From an uncultured Ruminococcus sp. (GTDB taxonomy: Bacteria > Bacillota > Clostridia > Oscillospirales > Acutalibacteraceae): DNA of 45,071 nt. The translations under genes were made by a program, and so were the position numbers. The DNA is taken from the NCBI GenBank assembly GCA_910585865.1, contig CAJUGO010000016.1:1-45071 (forward strand), in the 5' to 3' direction. Shown in pieces: positions 24,064 through 33,153 of this stretch. Below the pieces are notes generated by a model. That model was not told where the DNA came from. It made no database searches and saw nothing but the letters and a program-made list of their open reading frames with translations. Numbering within the stretch: the first letter of the stretch is position 1; every line of letters begins with the position of its first letter.

Positions 24064-24975
24064 ATGGACATAAATCAATTAAATTGTTTTATATCGGTAG
24101 CTCAGACACTTAATTTTTCCGAAGCGGCAAGGCGCAATTATGTGTCCCAGTCAACTGTAAGCAGATACATCAGTGATCTTGAAAAGGAATTTGGAGTACA
24201 GCTGTTTGCCCGTTCGCACCGTGATGTAATTATTACAAACGAAGGTAAGACTTTGCTGCCGTATGCGATAGAAATCGTTGATACATTAAAGAATGCAAAG
24301 ACTGTTATAAAACAGATGCACAATGGAGGTAAGGGAAAAATTTCTCTTGGGTGTGATGTTACGTCACTTTCGTTCCCGACAAAATGTATTGCAGATTTTG
24401 CAGAGAAATATCCCGGAATTACAATTGATATACGCCAGTTTGACGAGGCTGATCGGTCATTTGCAATAACAGGGGGAGAATATGATTTCTGTTTTATGCC
24501 GAGAGACATGGTACCCGAAAATTCAGGGATTGAATCAATTGTCACCCATTATGAAACATTGTCTGTAGTTACGGCAAAGAATTACAAATTTAAAGGAAGA
24601 AAAAGTATAAGTATAAGAGAAATCGCAGATGAAAAGCTGTTGCTTTTATCAGAGTCTGTTGCACCAATCGTATATATGGAAATTATGGATTTGCTTCGTA
24701 CATTTCATATTTCTCCCAAAATAGAAAATGTATTTGATGACCTTGTATCTATGTATGTTTCCGCTTCATCCGGAATTGGAGTTTCTGTTATACCAAAATC
24801 AATTGCATCGTATTGTTCAAGCGAATATGCTGATTCATTTTTCATTGAAGATGTAGATACAAGTATAGCTTATGTTATGGCATGGGGAAAGAATATTTCA
24901 AATCCGGCAGCAAAACTTTTTATGGAAGCGGTAAAAAAATATGCAAAGGGCGACGATAATGTATATGGCTTGTAA
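24064..24975 (+). CDS. LysR-family transcriptional regulator
   Basis: The ATG at 24064 follows GAGGGTGAT and gives 303 residues beginning MDINQLNCFISVAQT. The N-terminal winged HTH (LNFSEAARRNYVSQSTVSRY, then ISDLEKEFGVQLFAR) is canonical. A linker helix and two Rossmann-like substrate-binding subdomains follow to about residue 295. LysR proteins usually control the divergent operon and themselves, in response to a pathway metabolite. The divergent genes here encode ketosynthase, acyl ligase and thioesterase, and the two alcohol dehydrogenases downstream may belong to the same regulon. The effector is unknown. Confidence 0.92.
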   Translation: MDINQLNCFISVAQTLNFSEAARRNYVSQSTVSRYISDLEKEFGVQLFARSHRDVIITNEGKTLLPYAIEIVDTLKNAKTVIKQMHNGGKGKISLGCDVTSLSFPTKCIADFAEKYPGITIDIRQFDEADRSFAITGGEYDFCFMPRDMVPENSGIESIVTHYETLSVVTAKNYKFKGRKSISIREIADEKLLLLSESVAPIVYMEIMDLLRTFHISPKIENVFDDLVSMYVSASSGIGVSVIPKSIASYCSSEYADSFFIEDVDTSIAYVMAWGKNISNPAAKLFMEAVKKYAKGDDNVYGL

Positions 24976-25046
24976 TAATTTTATGGAATAGCCGGTATTT
25001 TGTCGAATATTCACAAAAAAATCTTTCTAAACACAGTAAAAAAGTA

Positions 25047-25075
25047 TTTACTTCACAAATCTGTAGTGATATAAT
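25047..25075 (+). promoter_or_regulatory. Promoter of the first alcohol dehydrogenase gene
   Basis: TTTACT (25047-25052), a 17-base spacer and a perfect TATAAT (25070-25075) lie about 50 bases before the ATG at 25127. Confidence 0.65.
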
Positions 25076-25126
25076 AATTACAGTCAAAAGTTTATTGGCA
25101 AATATCCTGTTTAGGAGGAAATCATA

Positions 25127-26338
25127 ATGTACAGATTTACTTTACCGAGAGATTTATATCATGGGAAAAACTCTCTTGAGAGCCTGAAAAATTTAGAAGG
25201 CAAAAAAGCAATTTTAGTGGTTGGAGGAGGTTCAATGAAAAAATTTGGCTTCCTTGATAAAGCAGTTTCATATTTAAAAGAGGCCGGCATGGAAGTTAAA
25301 CTTTTTGAAGGTGTTGAACCTGATCCTTCAGTAGAAACCGTAATGAAGGGTGCAGCTGTAATGACGGAGTTTGAGCCTGACTGGATTGTAGCGATGGGCG
25401 GAGGTTCTCCTATAGACGCAGCAAAGGCGATGTGGGCTTTTTACGAATATAATGAGACAACATTCGAAGACCTTATCACTCCGTTTAATTTTCCTGTATT
25501 ACGAACAAAGGCAAAGTTTTGTGCGATTCCTTCGACCTCGGGAACAGCAACAGAAGTTACTGCATTCTCGGTAATTACTGATTATTCAAAGGGAATAAAA
25601 TATCCGCTTGCTGATTTTAACATTACTCCGGATGTGGCAATTGTTGACCCCGCTCTTGCGGAAACAATGCCGCCGAAACTTACTGCCCATACAGGAATGG
25701 ATGCAATGACTCATGCAATTGAGGCATATGTGTCTACGCTGCACTGTGAATATACTGATGCCCTTGCACTTCATGCAATTAAGATGATTCATGACAATCT
25801 TAAAAAGTCTTATGACGGCAATATGACTTGCCGTGAAAAAATGCACGATGCACAGTGTATGGCAGGCATGGCATTTTCAAATGCACTGCTTGGTATAGTT
25901 CACTCAATGGCTCATAAGACTGGCGCTGCTTTTTCAGGCGGTCATATCATACACGGCTGTGCTAACGCAATGTATCTGCCGAAAGTTATTAAATTTAATT
26001 CCAAGGATAGTACGGCTGCAGAGCGTTATGCATATATTGCGAAGTTTATAGGACTTAAAGGTGAGAATGTAACAGAGCTTGTAAATGCGCTTATTGCAGA
26101 GCTTCGCAATATGAACGAACAGCTTGATATTCCTCAGAGCATTAAGAATTACGGTCCCGGAGGAGTTAAGGCAGACGAAAGTATTATTGATGAAAAAGAA
26201 TTTATAGATAAACTTTCGGTAACAGCTAAGAATGCTATCGGAGATGCCTGTACAGGTTCTAATCCGCGTATTCCGACTCAGGAAGAAATGGAAAAGCTGC
26301 TTAAGGCATGTTACTATGATTTTGACGTAGACTTTTAA
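25127..26338 (+). CDS. Iron-containing alcohol dehydrogenase
   Basis: This 403-residue group III alcohol dehydrogenase starts at an ATG behind AGGAGG. The nucleotide-binding GGGSPIDAAK is at 91-100. The metal ligand set can be mapped by spacing to D192, H196, H259 and H273 (MDAMTHAIEA, GIVHSMAH, GGHIIHG). It resembles the dehydrogenase half of AdhE and 1,3-propanediol or ethanol dehydrogenases, reducing aldehydes with NAD(P)H. It has its own promoter and a strong terminator, so it is monocistronic. It may supply the reductive step for acyl or sugar-derived aldehydes; the substrate is not readable. Confidence 0.93.
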   Translation: MYRFTLPRDLYHGKNSLESLKNLEGKKAILVVGGGSMKKFGFLDKAVSYLKEAGMEVKLFEGVEPDPSVETVMKGAAVMTEFEPDWIVAMGGGSPIDAAKAMWAFYEYNETTFEDLITPFNFPVLRTKAKFCAIPSTSGTATEVTAFSVITDYSKGIKYPLADFNITPDVAIVDPALAETMPPKLTAHTGMDAMTHAIEAYVSTLHCEYTDALALHAIKMIHDNLKKSYDGNMTCREKMHDAQCMAGMAFSNALLGIVHSMAHKTGAAFSGGHIIHGCANAMYLPKVIKFNSKDSTAAERYAYIAKFIGLKGENVTELVNALIAELRNMNEQLDIPQSIKNYGPGGVKADESIIDEKEFIDKLSVTAKNAIGDACTGSNPRIPTQEEMEKLLKACYYDFDVDF

Positions 26339-26380
26339 TGTTTGTTTTATCAATTATAAGGTAATTGTTATTACTGTCTG

Positions 26381-26409
26381 AAACCCCTTCATTCGGAGGG
26401 GTTTTTACT
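26381..26409 (+). terminator. Intrinsic terminator
   Basis: AAACCCCT at 26381-26388 pairs with AGGGGTTT at 26397-26404 around an 8-base loop, followed by TT and a T-containing tail. It ends the first alcohol dehydrogenase gene. Confidence 0.8.
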
Positions 26410-26528
26410 TTAGTTATTTTAGTATTCAATAAATATTCAGTTTTGCATATGTTATTATTTGTTCTTATGGACAATGTCTGATGATTGCTGTATGATATAA
26501 ATATGCTGAATACAAAGGAGTTGTTATA

Positions 26529-27230
26529 TTGAAGATCACTGTAATTAACGGGCAAAATCATAAAGGCTCAACATATAATATAGGAAAAATTCTTGCCGAC
26601 AAGCTCGGCGGAAATGTGACTGAATTTTTTCTTCCAAAAGATTTTGGAGAGTTCTGTACGGGATGTACGTCTTGTTTTTTAAAATCTGAAACATTGTGCC
26701 CTCATTATCAAAAATTAATTCCTATTACAAAAGCTATGGATGAAGCGGATATACTGATATTTACAAGTCCCGTATATGTATACCATACTACCGGGGCTAT
26801 GAAAGCATTTCTTGATCATTATGGTTATCGCTGGATGGTTCATCGACCCGAAAAGAAAATGTTTTCAAAGCAGGCAGTTGTTGTATCGACAGCGGCAGGT
26901 GCAGGTACAAGGTCAACGAATAAAGATATTGAACACAGCCTTTTCTTTTGGGGAGTTCCGACAGTTTATAAATTAGGTTTTGCGATAAGAGCAACATCAT
27001 TTTCACAGGTTAGTGATAAGACAAAATCCAAAATTGATAAAAAGACGACATTAATTGCTGAAAAAGTTAAGAAAAAGTATGGCAGAGTAAATGTTGGAAT
27101 AAAGACAAAATTATATTTTGGTGTAATGCGTATGCTGCAAAAGGGAGAATGGAATGAAGCAGACAAAATATATTGGCAGGAAAGAGGATGGCATTTGAAA
27201 AACAGGCCATGGAAAAATAAATCAAATTAA
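26529..27230 (+). CDS. Flavodoxin-fold NAD(P)H-dependent FMN reductase family protein
   Basis: This 233-residue protein starts at a TTG eight bases after AAGGAG. The N-terminus MKITVINGQNHKGSTYNIG is the phosphate-binding loop of the NADPH-dependent FMN reductase/flavodoxin fold. The segment FCTGCTSCFLKSETLCPHY is the cysteine-containing GC-x2-C...CP motif of this clostridial oxidoreductase subfamily, and FTSPVYVYHTTGAMKAFLD is the flavin-contact loop. The C-terminal 60 residues are basic and contain a hydrophobic patch. It probably moves electrons through FMN. It lies between two alcohol dehydrogenase genes, 57 bases before the second, and may be cotranscribed with it. Confidence 0.85.
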   Translation: MKITVINGQNHKGSTYNIGKILADKLGGNVTEFFLPKDFGEFCTGCTSCFLKSETLCPHYQKLIPITKAMDEADILIFTSPVYVYHTTGAMKAFLDHYGYRWMVHRPEKKMFSKQAVVVSTAAGAGTRSTNKDIEHSLFFWGVPTVYKLGFAIRATSFSQVSDKTKSKIDKKTTLIAEKVKKKYGRVNVGIKTKLYFGVMRMLQKGEWNEADKIYWQERGWHLKNRPWKNKSN

Positions 27231-27287
27231 AGAAAATTTTAGATTTATTCATTTTAAATAAGTATTTAAAGTTAAAGGAGAATTAAT

Positions 27288-28475
27288 ATGAAAGAAAGCA
27301 TTGAAAACCGTTCGTTTATATATGATATTCCGACAAAGGTTTATTTTGGGAAAAATCAGCTGAATAATCTTGGAAAAGAACTTTCTGTTTATGGTAAAAA
27401 AGTTTTGCTCTGTTACGGAGGCGGTTCAATTAAAAAGAGCGGGTTGTATGACAGAGTTATTTCAGAAATTGAAAATGCAGGACTTGAACTATTCGAGCTG
27501 GGCGGAATAGCGCCTAATCCGAGAATTGAATCTGTAAATGCAGGTGCAGATATCTGCAAAAGGGAAAATATTGATGTTTTGCTTGCTGTTGGTGGAGGAT
27601 CTGTGCTTGACTGTACAAAATATATTGGAGCAGGTGCATTTTATGACGGTGATGCTTGGGATATCCTGTTGGAGAAAGTTCCGGTAAAAAAATGTCTGCC
27701 TGTTGTAACCGTTTTAACACTTGCTGCTACAGGATCCGAGATGGATGCGAGTGGCGTAATCAGCAATCCTGATACTAAAGATAAAATCGGACTTATTTTT
27801 CCTGCTATGCAGCCTAAGGTATCTTTCCTTGACCCGACTGAAACTTTTTCAGTAAATAAATATCAGACAGCCTGCGGGTGTTCAGATATTCTTTCTCACA
27901 TAATTGAATCATATTTTGTACCGGAAAATGAAAGTATGTATATGCTTGACCGTTTTAAAGAGGGAATGATGAGAACTCTTATAAATTATGCCCCTGTTGC
28001 TCTTGCTCAGCCTGATAATTATGAAGCGAGGGCTAATCTGATGTGGACAAGTTCTTGGGCAATCAACGGGTTTACGGGAAGTCTGCAAAATTGTGAGTGG
28101 ACATGTCATCCGATTGAACATGAATTGTCTGCAATTTATGATATTACTCACGGTTTGGGACTTGCAATTTTAACTCCAAAATGGATGAAATATGTACTTG
28201 ATGAAAAAACTGCTGACAGATTTTATACATATGGCGTAGAAGTATTTGGAATTGATCCATCATTATCAAAAATGGATGTTGCAAATAAGAGTATAGAGCT
28301 TACCGAAGATTTTCTGTATAATACACTTGGTTTAAGCTCAACTCTTACGGAAATTAAAATTGATGACAAAAATTTTGATGTTATGGCTGAAAAGGCTTGC
28401 TGCGGAGATGTTCTTTATGGTTTTAAACCGCTGAATAAAGAAAATATTAAAGAAATTTTTAAAATGTGTCTGTAA
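27288..28475 (+). CDS. Iron-containing alcohol dehydrogenase, butanol-dehydrogenase type
   Basis: This 395-residue protein starts at an ATG after AAAGGAG. It has GGGSVLDCTK (102-111) for nucleotide binding, and ligands by spacing at D200, H204, H274 and H288 (CSDILSHIIESY, TCHPIEHEL, ITHGLGL). The opening FIYDIPTKVYFGK and the overall pattern match NADPH-preferring BdhA/YqhD-like enzymes, which reduce a broad range of aldehydes to alcohols. It belongs to a different subfamily from the dehydrogenase at 25127, so the two are not recent duplicates. No terminator is obvious in the 295 bases that follow. Confidence 0.92.
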   Translation: MKESIENRSFIYDIPTKVYFGKNQLNNLGKELSVYGKKVLLCYGGGSIKKSGLYDRVISEIENAGLELFELGGIAPNPRIESVNAGADICKRENIDVLLAVGGGSVLDCTKYIGAGAFYDGDAWDILLEKVPVKKCLPVVTVLTLAATGSEMDASGVISNPDTKDKIGLIFPAMQPKVSFLDPTETFSVNKYQTACGCSDILSHIIESYFVPENESMYMLDRFKEGMMRTLINYAPVALAQPDNYEARANLMWTSSWAINGFTGSLQNCEWTCHPIEHELSAIYDITHGLGLAILTPKWMKYVLDEKTADRFYTYGVEVFGIDPSLSKMDVANKSIELTEDFLYNTLGLSSTLTEIKIDDKNFDVMAEKACCGDVLYGFKPLNKENIKEIFKMCL

Positions 28476-28675
28476 ATGAAATTTTTGTCAAAACTGTATA
28501 TGATATTAAAATTTTGCTTTTCAAAAGACTTACCTAATTAAAGTTTAGAATTGTCAAATTTAAAGTGAGAAATAGTGTATTTTGTTATATTTATTTTAAA
28601 TTATTTCAAGATATGAAAAAATTATGTAGATTTTGCTAAATTTGTGCAATTTGCTACTTGAATTCGTGGCAAATA

Positions 28676-28705
28676 TTGCTTACAATTTAAATGTACTGAT
28701 ATTAT
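28676..28705 (+). promoter_or_regulatory. Candidate promoter of the purine permease gene
   Basis: TTGCTT (28676-28681), an 18-base spacer and TATTAT (28700-28705) lie 65 bases before the permease start. The rest of the gap 28476-28770 is AT-rich with no visible purine riboswitch fold. Confidence 0.45.
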
Positions 28706-28770
28706 ACTGAAAACCAATTTTAAATACGGATTTTAGTGTTACAGTAACAAAATAATGAGGGGGTCTCTTT

Positions 28771-30165
28771 TTGGAAAAATTATTCAGGCTTAAAGAGAAT
28801 GGTACAAATGTCAAAACTGAAATTGTTGCCGGTATTACTACATTCCTTGCCATGGCTTATATACTTGCGGTAAATCCAAGTATGCTGTCAGCAACAGGAA
28901 TGGCGCAGGATGCAGTATTTGCAGCAACAGCTGTATCAGCAGCATTTGCTACGCTGATTATGGCATTCTTTGCAAACTATCCGGTTGCCCTTGCTTCAGG
29001 TATGGGACTAAACGCTTATTTTGCATTTACAGTGGTTCCGCAGCTTTATGAACAGGGGATAACCAACCCTTGGCAGGTAGCATTAACGGCTATTCTTGTG
29101 GAAGGTGTTATTTTTATTATCCTGTCCATATTCAAATTCCGTGAAACTTTAGTGAACAAGGTTCCTGCAAATCTTAAATACGGTATTTCAGCAGGTATTG
29201 GTTTGTTCATTACTATTGTGGGTCTTAAAGGTGCCGGAATAACTACAACAGACGCTTACTTCGATGGTGAAGCTGTTCAGTCGTCGACACTTGTTAAACT
29301 GGGCGATTTGGGTACGGCTCCTGTTGTTCTTGCACTTGTAGGTGTTCTTGTTATTGCAGCATTGTGGCATTTCAGAGTTAAAGGTTCAATCCTTATCGGA
29401 ATAGTTGTCACATGGGTACTTGGAATTATTGCACAGCTGTGCGGATGGTATCAGGGTGTGTCATTGATTCCTGATTTTGCAAATTATTCAGTATTTGCTC
29501 CTGTTCAGTCAATGTCATCGGAAACATTTTTTAAATTTGATTTCGGATATGCAGCATCTCATATAGTGAACTTTGCCGTTATTGTATTTGCATTCTTGTT
29601 TGTTGATTTATTTGATACAGTAGGTACGCTTATCGGTGTTGCTCAGCAGGGCAATCTTCTTAATGAGAAGGGAGAACTCCCCAGAGTCGGTCGTGCTTTG
29701 ATGGCGGATGCCATAGGTACTTGTGCCGGAGCCTGCTTAGGTACATCAACTGTAACATCATATGTTGAGTCTACAACAGGTGTAGCAGAAGGAGGCAGAA
29801 CAGGTCTTACTGCTTTTACTTCAGCAGTTTTATTCCTGCTTGCACTTCCGTTGTATCCTATATTTCTTGCTATTCCTTCATTTGCTACAGCTCCGGCTCT
29901 TGTATTTGTAGGGCTTTTAATGCTTAAGAATATTACAAAAATGAATTTTGATAATGATATTGCCGATTCAGTAGGAGGCTTTTTGGCAATTATCATGATG
30001 CCTTTTTCTTATTCAATTGCAACAGGCATTATGTTCGGAATTGTATCATGGGTTATTCTTAAAGTTGTAACAGGTAAAATAAAGGATGTACACCCTGTTA
30101 TGTGGGTAGCCTTTGCACTGTTTGTTGTGCGAATTATTACAATTATAATGCATATATCATCTTAA
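28771..30165 (+). CDS. NCS2-family purine (adenine/guanine/hypoxanthine) permease
   Basis: This 464-residue protein starts at a TTG after a GAGGGGGT site; the opening MEKLFRLKENGTNVKTEIVA is the family start. About 12-14 membrane segments are present. AzgA/PbuG-type motifs are visible: GITTFLAMAYILAVNP, GMGLNAYFAF, a DLFDTVGTL segment and TSTVTSYVESTTGVAEGGRT. It imports purine bases with protons across the cytoplasmic membrane. It is monocistronic and closed by a very strong terminator. Confidence 0.94.
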   Translation: MEKLFRLKENGTNVKTEIVAGITTFLAMAYILAVNPSMLSATGMAQDAVFAATAVSAAFATLIMAFFANYPVALASGMGLNAYFAFTVVPQLYEQGITNPWQVALTAILVEGVIFIILSIFKFRETLVNKVPANLKYGISAGIGLFITIVGLKGAGITTTDAYFDGEAVQSSTLVKLGDLGTAPVVLALVGVLVIAALWHFRVKGSILIGIVVTWVLGIIAQLCGWYQGVSLIPDFANYSVFAPVQSMSSETFFKFDFGYAASHIVNFAVIVFAFLFVDLFDTVGTLIGVAQQGNLLNEKGELPRVGRALMADAIGTCAGACLGTSTVTSYVESTTGVAEGGRTGLTAFTSAVLFLLALPLYPIFLAIPSFATAPALVFVGLLMLKNITKMNFDNDIADSVGGFLAIIMMPFSYSIATGIMFGIVSWVILKVVTGKIKDVHPVMWVAFALFVVRIITIIMHISS

Positions 30166-30188
30166 ATTATATAGTTAAAAAGAATTGA

Positions 30189-30228
30189 AAAAACTGCCGC
30201 AGTACCAAGACTGCGGCAGTTTTTGCGT
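30189..30228. terminator. Strong bidirectional terminator
   Basis: A 15-bp perfect stem (30189-30203 with 30210-30224) and a 6-base loop include a terminal T run on the plus strand and an A run on the other side. It lies between the convergent permease gene and the DUF2804 gene. Confidence 0.92.
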
Positions 30229-30245
30229 TTGTATAATTTTCAGTA

Positions 30246-31271
30246 TTAAAATTCGGACAAAACTATATGTGCCTGAGCATTATCAAGAATAATAGGATTT
30301 TTAAGATTGACTCTTTTAATTTCGCCGTAAAGTCTTCCGAATATAATTACGGTTTTGTCCATAATTGCCGCCATAGGCTCACCTTTTACGGTGAAAGGTT
30401 TAAAAGTAATATCAACGGCAGAAATGCCTGCTTTAAAGTACCATGGGCGGTCAAGTTTACCGTTTGTGCTTTTAACATTTATCTGTGACAGTTTTTCAAG
30501 TTTTCCGTCAAGAAAAAAACTGTTTTCATTTCCGTATCTGTTGTCGCCTACCCTGCTTGCGAGGCAAAGAGAGAAACGTTTGCCGTCAATAAAGCAATCT
30601 GAACTAAGTCTTTGATAGTTATGTTTCCGCGGTTTTGAAAACCGTGTCCAATCTAAATAGGCAATTGAATTAATTTCATTTAAAGAATATTCAATTCCTC
30701 CGACTCTGATGATTCCGTTTGCTGTAAATTTTGGTACAAAGCGTTTTAAATAAAAATATTTTCTGTCGCGTTCAAACGGCGCCAGTTCATTAAGACTTTC
30801 ACCTGTGGTTTTTTTTAGATTAATATTAAAATATAAATTTTTTATTCCGCCGAAATCTATAAAATCACATTTTAAATATCGTACGTCTGTTGTATTTGTA
30901 AGCTGAAGCTGAACACATTTGTCTGTGTATAAAAGCTCTCCGTTAGTGCCTGACTCGGGAAGCTTATTTTTTGTGAATAAAAATTTTTTTACAACTTTGT
31001 CACACAGAACTCCGCCTCTTTTCAAATCTGCAACAGCAACTTTAATTGCAAATTCCATTCCTATATTTTCGACTGATAAATACAGTGAAACTTCGTTATT
31101 GTTTATAAAATAGCAATCCCGTTCGCAATGCTTTCCTTTTGTTTTGCTTTGTTCGGAATTATAATTAAAAACAGCTCTTCGCGCCCATCCGGCACACATT
31201 ATCTCTCCGTTGTCCTCAAACACATTATGCTCTTCTGTTATTTCACGCTGCAAATTACTTCCTCCGTTCAT
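30246..31271 (-). CDS. DUF2804 family protein
   Basis: This 341-residue protein begins MNGGSNLQREITEEHNVFED and continues GEIMCAGWARRAVFNYN, the usual opening of DUF2804. Further family-type pieces are FAPFERDRKYFYL-like (residues 165-178), IAYLDWTRF, and the beta-rich C-terminal half. No signal peptide or membrane segment is seen, and the fold is probably all-beta and lipocalin/concanavalin-like. The function of the family is unknown to me. It is monocistronic, convergent with the purine permease. Confidence 0.8.
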   Translation of the reverse strand: MNGGSNLQREITEEHNVFEDNGEIMCAGWARRAVFNYNSEQSKTKGKHCERDCYFINNNEVSLYLSVENIGMEFAIKVAVADLKRGGVLCDKVVKKFLFTKNKLPESGTNGELLYTDKCVQLQLTNTTDVRYLKCDFIDFGGIKNLYFNINLKKTTGESLNELAPFERDRKYFYLKRFVPKFTANGIIRVGGIEYSLNEINSIAYLDWTRFSKPRKHNYQRLSSDCFIDGKRFSLCLASRVGDNRYGNENSFFLDGKLEKLSQINVKSTNGKLDRPWYFKAGISAVDITFKPFTVKGEPMAAIMDKTVIIFGRLYGEIKRVNLKNPIILDNAQAHIVLSEF

Positions 31272-31400
31272 ACTGTGTTAATGCATTATTTTAATATACA
31301 CAATATTATTATGCTGTTCAAGAATTATAACAAAACTGTAAATCAGTAATAAAAAATTGTATTAATGAATATGTATTATACAAGGTTAAGGAGGAATTTT

Positions 31401-31754
31401 ATGAAAAAACTTGTCGTATTGCTAATGCTTTTTTTGTGTTTTCTGTTTTGTTCATGTACGGCGGATACCTCTGGATATAAAAGCGAGCTGACATCAAGAG
31501 CGTGGAGCGCAAAACTTCAGGGTGGTGCCGAGGCAAAACTGTCATTCAGCGGAGATAAAGCAACGTTCAGTTTGAAAAGCAATAATACAACAGCCTGCAT
31601 TGAGGGCAAATATATTGCCGATGAACACTCATTTGTGATTTTTATGCCTGATATTTCGCAAAACTATACATTTGAATATACACCTAAGGGTGAAAATCTG
31701 GAGTTGAAATATAACGGTTCAACAATAACACTTAATGAAATAAAGCAGTCCTAA
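31401..31754 (+). CDS. Small lipoprotein
   Basis: The ATG at 31401 follows a perfect AAGGAGG and gives 117 residues; an upstream in-frame codon at 31365 has no ribosome site. A short basic start and hydrophobic core end in a probable lipobox FLFCSC, with the second cysteine lipidated. The mature part of about 95 residues is beta-rich (AKLSFSGDKATFSLKS, FEYTPKGENLELKYNGSTIT), similar in pattern to short clostridial DUF-type lipoproteins that probably adopt a lipocalin-like strand order. Function unknown. Confidence 0.75.
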   Translation: MKKLVVLLMLFLCFLFCSCTADTSGYKSELTSRAWSAKLQGGAEAKLSFSGDKATFSLKSNNTTACIEGKYIADEHSFVIFMPDISQNYTFEYTPKGENLELKYNGSTITLNEIKQS

Positions 31755-31853
31755 TAATTGAACTTCTTTATTTCCTAATTGCAATTTGCAGATATCAGTC
31801 GTTTATTAATTTGTATAAACGTGCATAACTCCAAATTTATAATATCTTTTTTG

Positions 31854-31882
31854 TTGATAATTCAGTGCTGTTGTGGTATAAT
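31854..31882 (+). promoter_or_regulatory. Sigma-A-type promoter of the ruv operon
   Basis: TTGATA (31854-31859), a 17-base spacer and a perfect TATAAT (31877-31882) precede ruvC by about 155 bases. The long leader between 31890 and 32038 has no recognisable riboswitch. Confidence 0.75.
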
Positions 31883-32038
31883 GTTTTAAATTGTGTTATT
31901 ATACCCTTTTTTACTTTATAAAAGACTATTTGGAAACAGTCGCTCAAATAAAGACTGACAATATTAAGTTATTTGCCTGAATTATATGTTAGGGCACTCG
32001 GCTTTTTTATTTTATTGCGTTATTGCGGAGGTATTATA

Positions 32039-32545
32039 TTGGTAGTGTTCGGAATTGACCCCGGTTATGCCATTGTCGGCTGGGGTGCAATCGGTTTTCA
32101 GTCAAATTCATATAAGACGCTCGGCTTTGGTGCAATAGAAACACAGGCAGGAACAGATTTTAATTCAAGACTTGAGTATATTTATGATGAAATTTATTCG
32201 ATTTTAAATCGCTGCCGTCCGGATGCACTTGCCATTGAAAGGCTTTACTTCCAGACTAATCAAAAAACGGCGATTAATGTGGCTCAGGCAAGAGGAGTTA
32301 CATTGCTTGCTGCACAAAAGTTAAAGATACCAATTTTTGAGTACACACCTCTTCAGGTTAAAACAGCCGTAACGGGTTACGGCAAGGCGAAAAAGCCACA
32401 GGTTATGGAGATGACTCGCAGACTTTTAAAGCTCGACGAGGTGCCAAAGCCCGATGATACTGCTGATGCACTTGCAATAGCAATCTGCCATACACAGGCG
32501 GCGGGATCTGATTTAAGAAGAATGTTGTATAGAAAGGGAAAATAA
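32039..32545 (+). CDS. ruvC: Holliday-junction endonuclease RuvC
   Basis: I place the start at the TTG at 32039, ten bases after GGAGG, giving 168 residues beginning MVVFGIDPGYAIVGW; the frame is open further upstream but that part does not resemble RuvC. Catalytic acids are D7 (GIDPG), E67 (AIERLYF), D140 and D143 (KPDDTADALA). It resolves Holliday junctions with RuvAB. ruvA starts one base after the stop. Confidence 0.95.
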   Translation: MVVFGIDPGYAIVGWGAIGFQSNSYKTLGFGAIETQAGTDFNSRLEYIYDEIYSILNRCRPDALAIERLYFQTNQKTAINVAQARGVTLLAAQKLKIPIFEYTPLQVKTAVTGYGKAKKPQVMEMTRRLLKLDEVPKPDDTADALAIAICHTQAAGSDLRRMLYRKGK

Positions 32546-32546
32546 A

Positions 32547-33149
32547 ATGCTTTATTCCGTAAGAGGAAAGTTAATTCACACTGAGTCAACAATAGCAGTT
32601 GTCGAGTGCTGCGGAGTAGGATATTGTTGTCAGACAACAATGAACACGCTTCGTACGCTGAAATTAAATACTGAAGTTATGCTCTATACATACCTTAATG
32701 TGCGAGAAGACGCTGTTGATCTTTTCGGTTTTTCAACGAAGGCTGAGCTTGATACATTTAAGACGCTTATCAGTGTAAGCGGCGTAGGACCGAAGGCGGG
32801 AATTGCCGTTTTGTCTGAATTAAGTCCCGAGCAGGTTGCAATGGCAATTGCAACTGATGATGTTAAAACAATTACCAGAGCTCAGGGAATAGGTAAAAAG
32901 ATTGCGCAGCGCATAATACTTGAATTAAAGGACAAGCTTGCGAAGAATATTGATACAGGTGTTTCGGAAACAGCTTCTGTACAGGGAGCTGCAAATGTAT
33001 CGGCAGGAAATATTCCAAAAGCAATTGAAGCATTGGGGGTTCTCGGCTATGCACCGTCGGATGTATCTCAAATTCTTGCAACTTTTGACGGTTCGCTGCC
33101 GGTTGAACAGCTTATAGCTCAAACATTAAAACAGATGGGAAGACAGTAA
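32547..33149 (+). CDS. ruvA: Holliday-junction branch-migration protein RuvA
   Basis: This 200-residue protein has the N-terminal OB-like domain (MLYSVRGKLI, YLNVREDAVDLFGF) and two helix-hairpin-helix motifs (LISVSGVGPKAGIAVL and ITRAQGIGKKIAQRII). The C-terminal domain III (AIEALGVLGY) is the RuvB contact. It binds the four-way junction and loads RuvB. It sits between ruvC and ruvB in the standard order. Confidence 0.96.
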   Translation: MLYSVRGKLIHTESTIAVVECCGVGYCCQTTMNTLRTLKLNTEVMLYTYLNVREDAVDLFGFSTKAELDTFKTLISVSGVGPKAGIAVLSELSPEQVAMAIATDDVKTITRAQGIGKKIAQRIILELKDKLAKNIDTGVSETASVQGAANVSAGNIPKAIEALGVLGYAPSDVSQILATFDGSLPVEQLIAQTLKQMGRQ

Positions 33150-33153
33150 TTAT

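Noticed and set aside
28476..28770. Possible purine riboswitch before the NCS2 permease
   Set aside because: The conserved three-way-junction and loop motifs of purine riboswitches are not visible; only a promoter-like pair is.
31883..32038. Regulatory RNA in the ruvC leader
   Set aside because: The leader is long, but I could not find a conserved fold or a terminator-like hairpin followed by a T-tract.
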